DNA of 12,738 nt from Lysobacterales bacterium (GTDB taxonomy: Bacteria > Pseudomonadota > Gammaproteobacteria > Xanthomonadales > SZUA-36): the NCBI GenBank assembly GCA_026193295.1, contig JAPHSB010000086.1, positions 1-12,738 of the forward strand, given 5' to 3'. Made by a program: the position numbers and the translations under genes. Numbering within the stretch: the first letter of the stretch is position 1; every line of letters begins with the position of its first letter. The notes under the pieces are model-generated. The model saw only the letters and a list, made by a program, of their open reading frames with translations, did no database searches and was not told the origin of the DNA. Below, piece by piece: positions 12,381-12,738 of this stretch.

Positions 12381-12738
12381 GGTTCGATGTGATTGATGAT
12401 GGCCTGCAGGGCCAGCATGTAGCTTTCGCCGTGAAAACCGCTGATAACGCCCATCGCGATATCGGAGAAGTAGGAAACCTGCCGAAACGGTTCCCGCGCC
12501 GCGATGGCGGACAGGTGCACTTCCACGAAGGGAATCCGGACGGCAAGCATGGCGTCCCGCAACGCCACGCTGGTGTGGGTGTAAGCCGCGGGATTGAAAA
12601 TGATGTAATCCACGCCGTCGTGGGCGGCCTTGTGGATGGCCTCCACCAGGACACCTTCGCTGTTTTCCTGGAGGTGGCGCAGTTCGTGCCCGCAAGCGCC
12701 GGCAAAACGATCGAGCTCTTCCATGATCTCTTCCAGCG
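12377..12738 (-). CDS. aroQ: 3-dehydroquinate dehydratase type II, C-terminal part (runs off the right edge)
   Basis: The last 119 full codons of the shikimate-pathway enzyme that converts 3-dehydroquinate to 3-dehydroshikimate. The visible part shows INPxxYTHTSVALRD-type sequence (IIFNPAAYTHTSVALRDAML), then VEVHLSAIAAREPFR with the conserved Glu, His and Arg of the type II active site. It ends GVISGFHGESYMLALQAII. The N-terminal LNLLG motif and the catalytic Tyr loop lie beyond the window. An internal Met at 12724 is not the start, because the frame stays open to 12738 and the family has more N-terminal sequence. It is first in the operon with accB, accC and prmA. Its TAG stop lies inside the inverted repeat. 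Confidence 0.95.
   Translation of the reverse strand, partial: LEEIMEELDRFAGACGHELRHLQENSEGVLVEAIHKAAHDGVDYIIFNPAAYTHTSVALRDAMLAVRIPFVEVHLSAIAAREPFRQVSYFSDIAMGVISGFHGESYMLALQAIINHIEP

Overview
This GC-rich window looks chromosomal and gammaproteobacterial. The evidence is gene order and protein similarity recalled from memory: a coaBC–radC–rpmB–rpmG–mutM neighbourhood at the left, an aroQ–accB–accC–prmA operon at the right, and a TK1-type thymidine kinase close to the enterobacterial one. I cannot name a genus. There are no rRNA or tRNA genes, CRISPR arrays, phage genes or transposase genes that I can see.

Layout: The left end holds the first 41 codons of coaBC on the minus strand, diverging from radC on the plus strand. 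Then comes a clear sigma70-type promoter, the ribosomal protein pair rpmB-rpmG, a strong intrinsic terminator, and mutM (fpg), all on the plus strand. mutM converges on a minus-strand cluster read from about 8.7 kb down to 2.4 kb: cphB (cyanophycinase), cphA (cyanophycin synthetase), a Mur-ligase protein related to CphA but lacking an ATP-grasp domain, tdk (thymidine kinase) and a 66-residue membrane-anchored small protein. ppa (inorganic pyrophosphatase) diverges from cphB out of a 155 bp region with overlapping -10 elements. The right end is the minus-strand operon aroQ (partial)–accB–accC–prmA, with a perfect 10 bp inverted repeat between aroQ and accB.

How the genes work together: CphA polymerises Asp and Arg into cyanophycin, a nitrogen/carbon reserve. 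CphB releases beta-Asp-Arg dipeptides from it. No signal peptide is seen on CphB, so turnover is probably intracellular. The third gene starts 9 bp after cphA and looks like a cphA paralogue. It keeps an N-domain-like region and the whole Mur-ligase part, including the P-loop, but the roughly 270-residue ATP-grasp segment is missing between two alignable stretches. The N-domain HxxEH motif is also lost. This is the most unusual item in the window and may be an accessory ligase or partner subunit of the cyanophycin machinery. tdk overlaps its 3' end by 8 bp and has lost three of the four zinc ligands known from E. coli Tdk. The remaining genes are ordinary housekeeping genes: CoA synthesis, ribosome, base-excision repair, pyrophosphate removal, fatty-acid initiation, shikimate pathway and L11 methylation.
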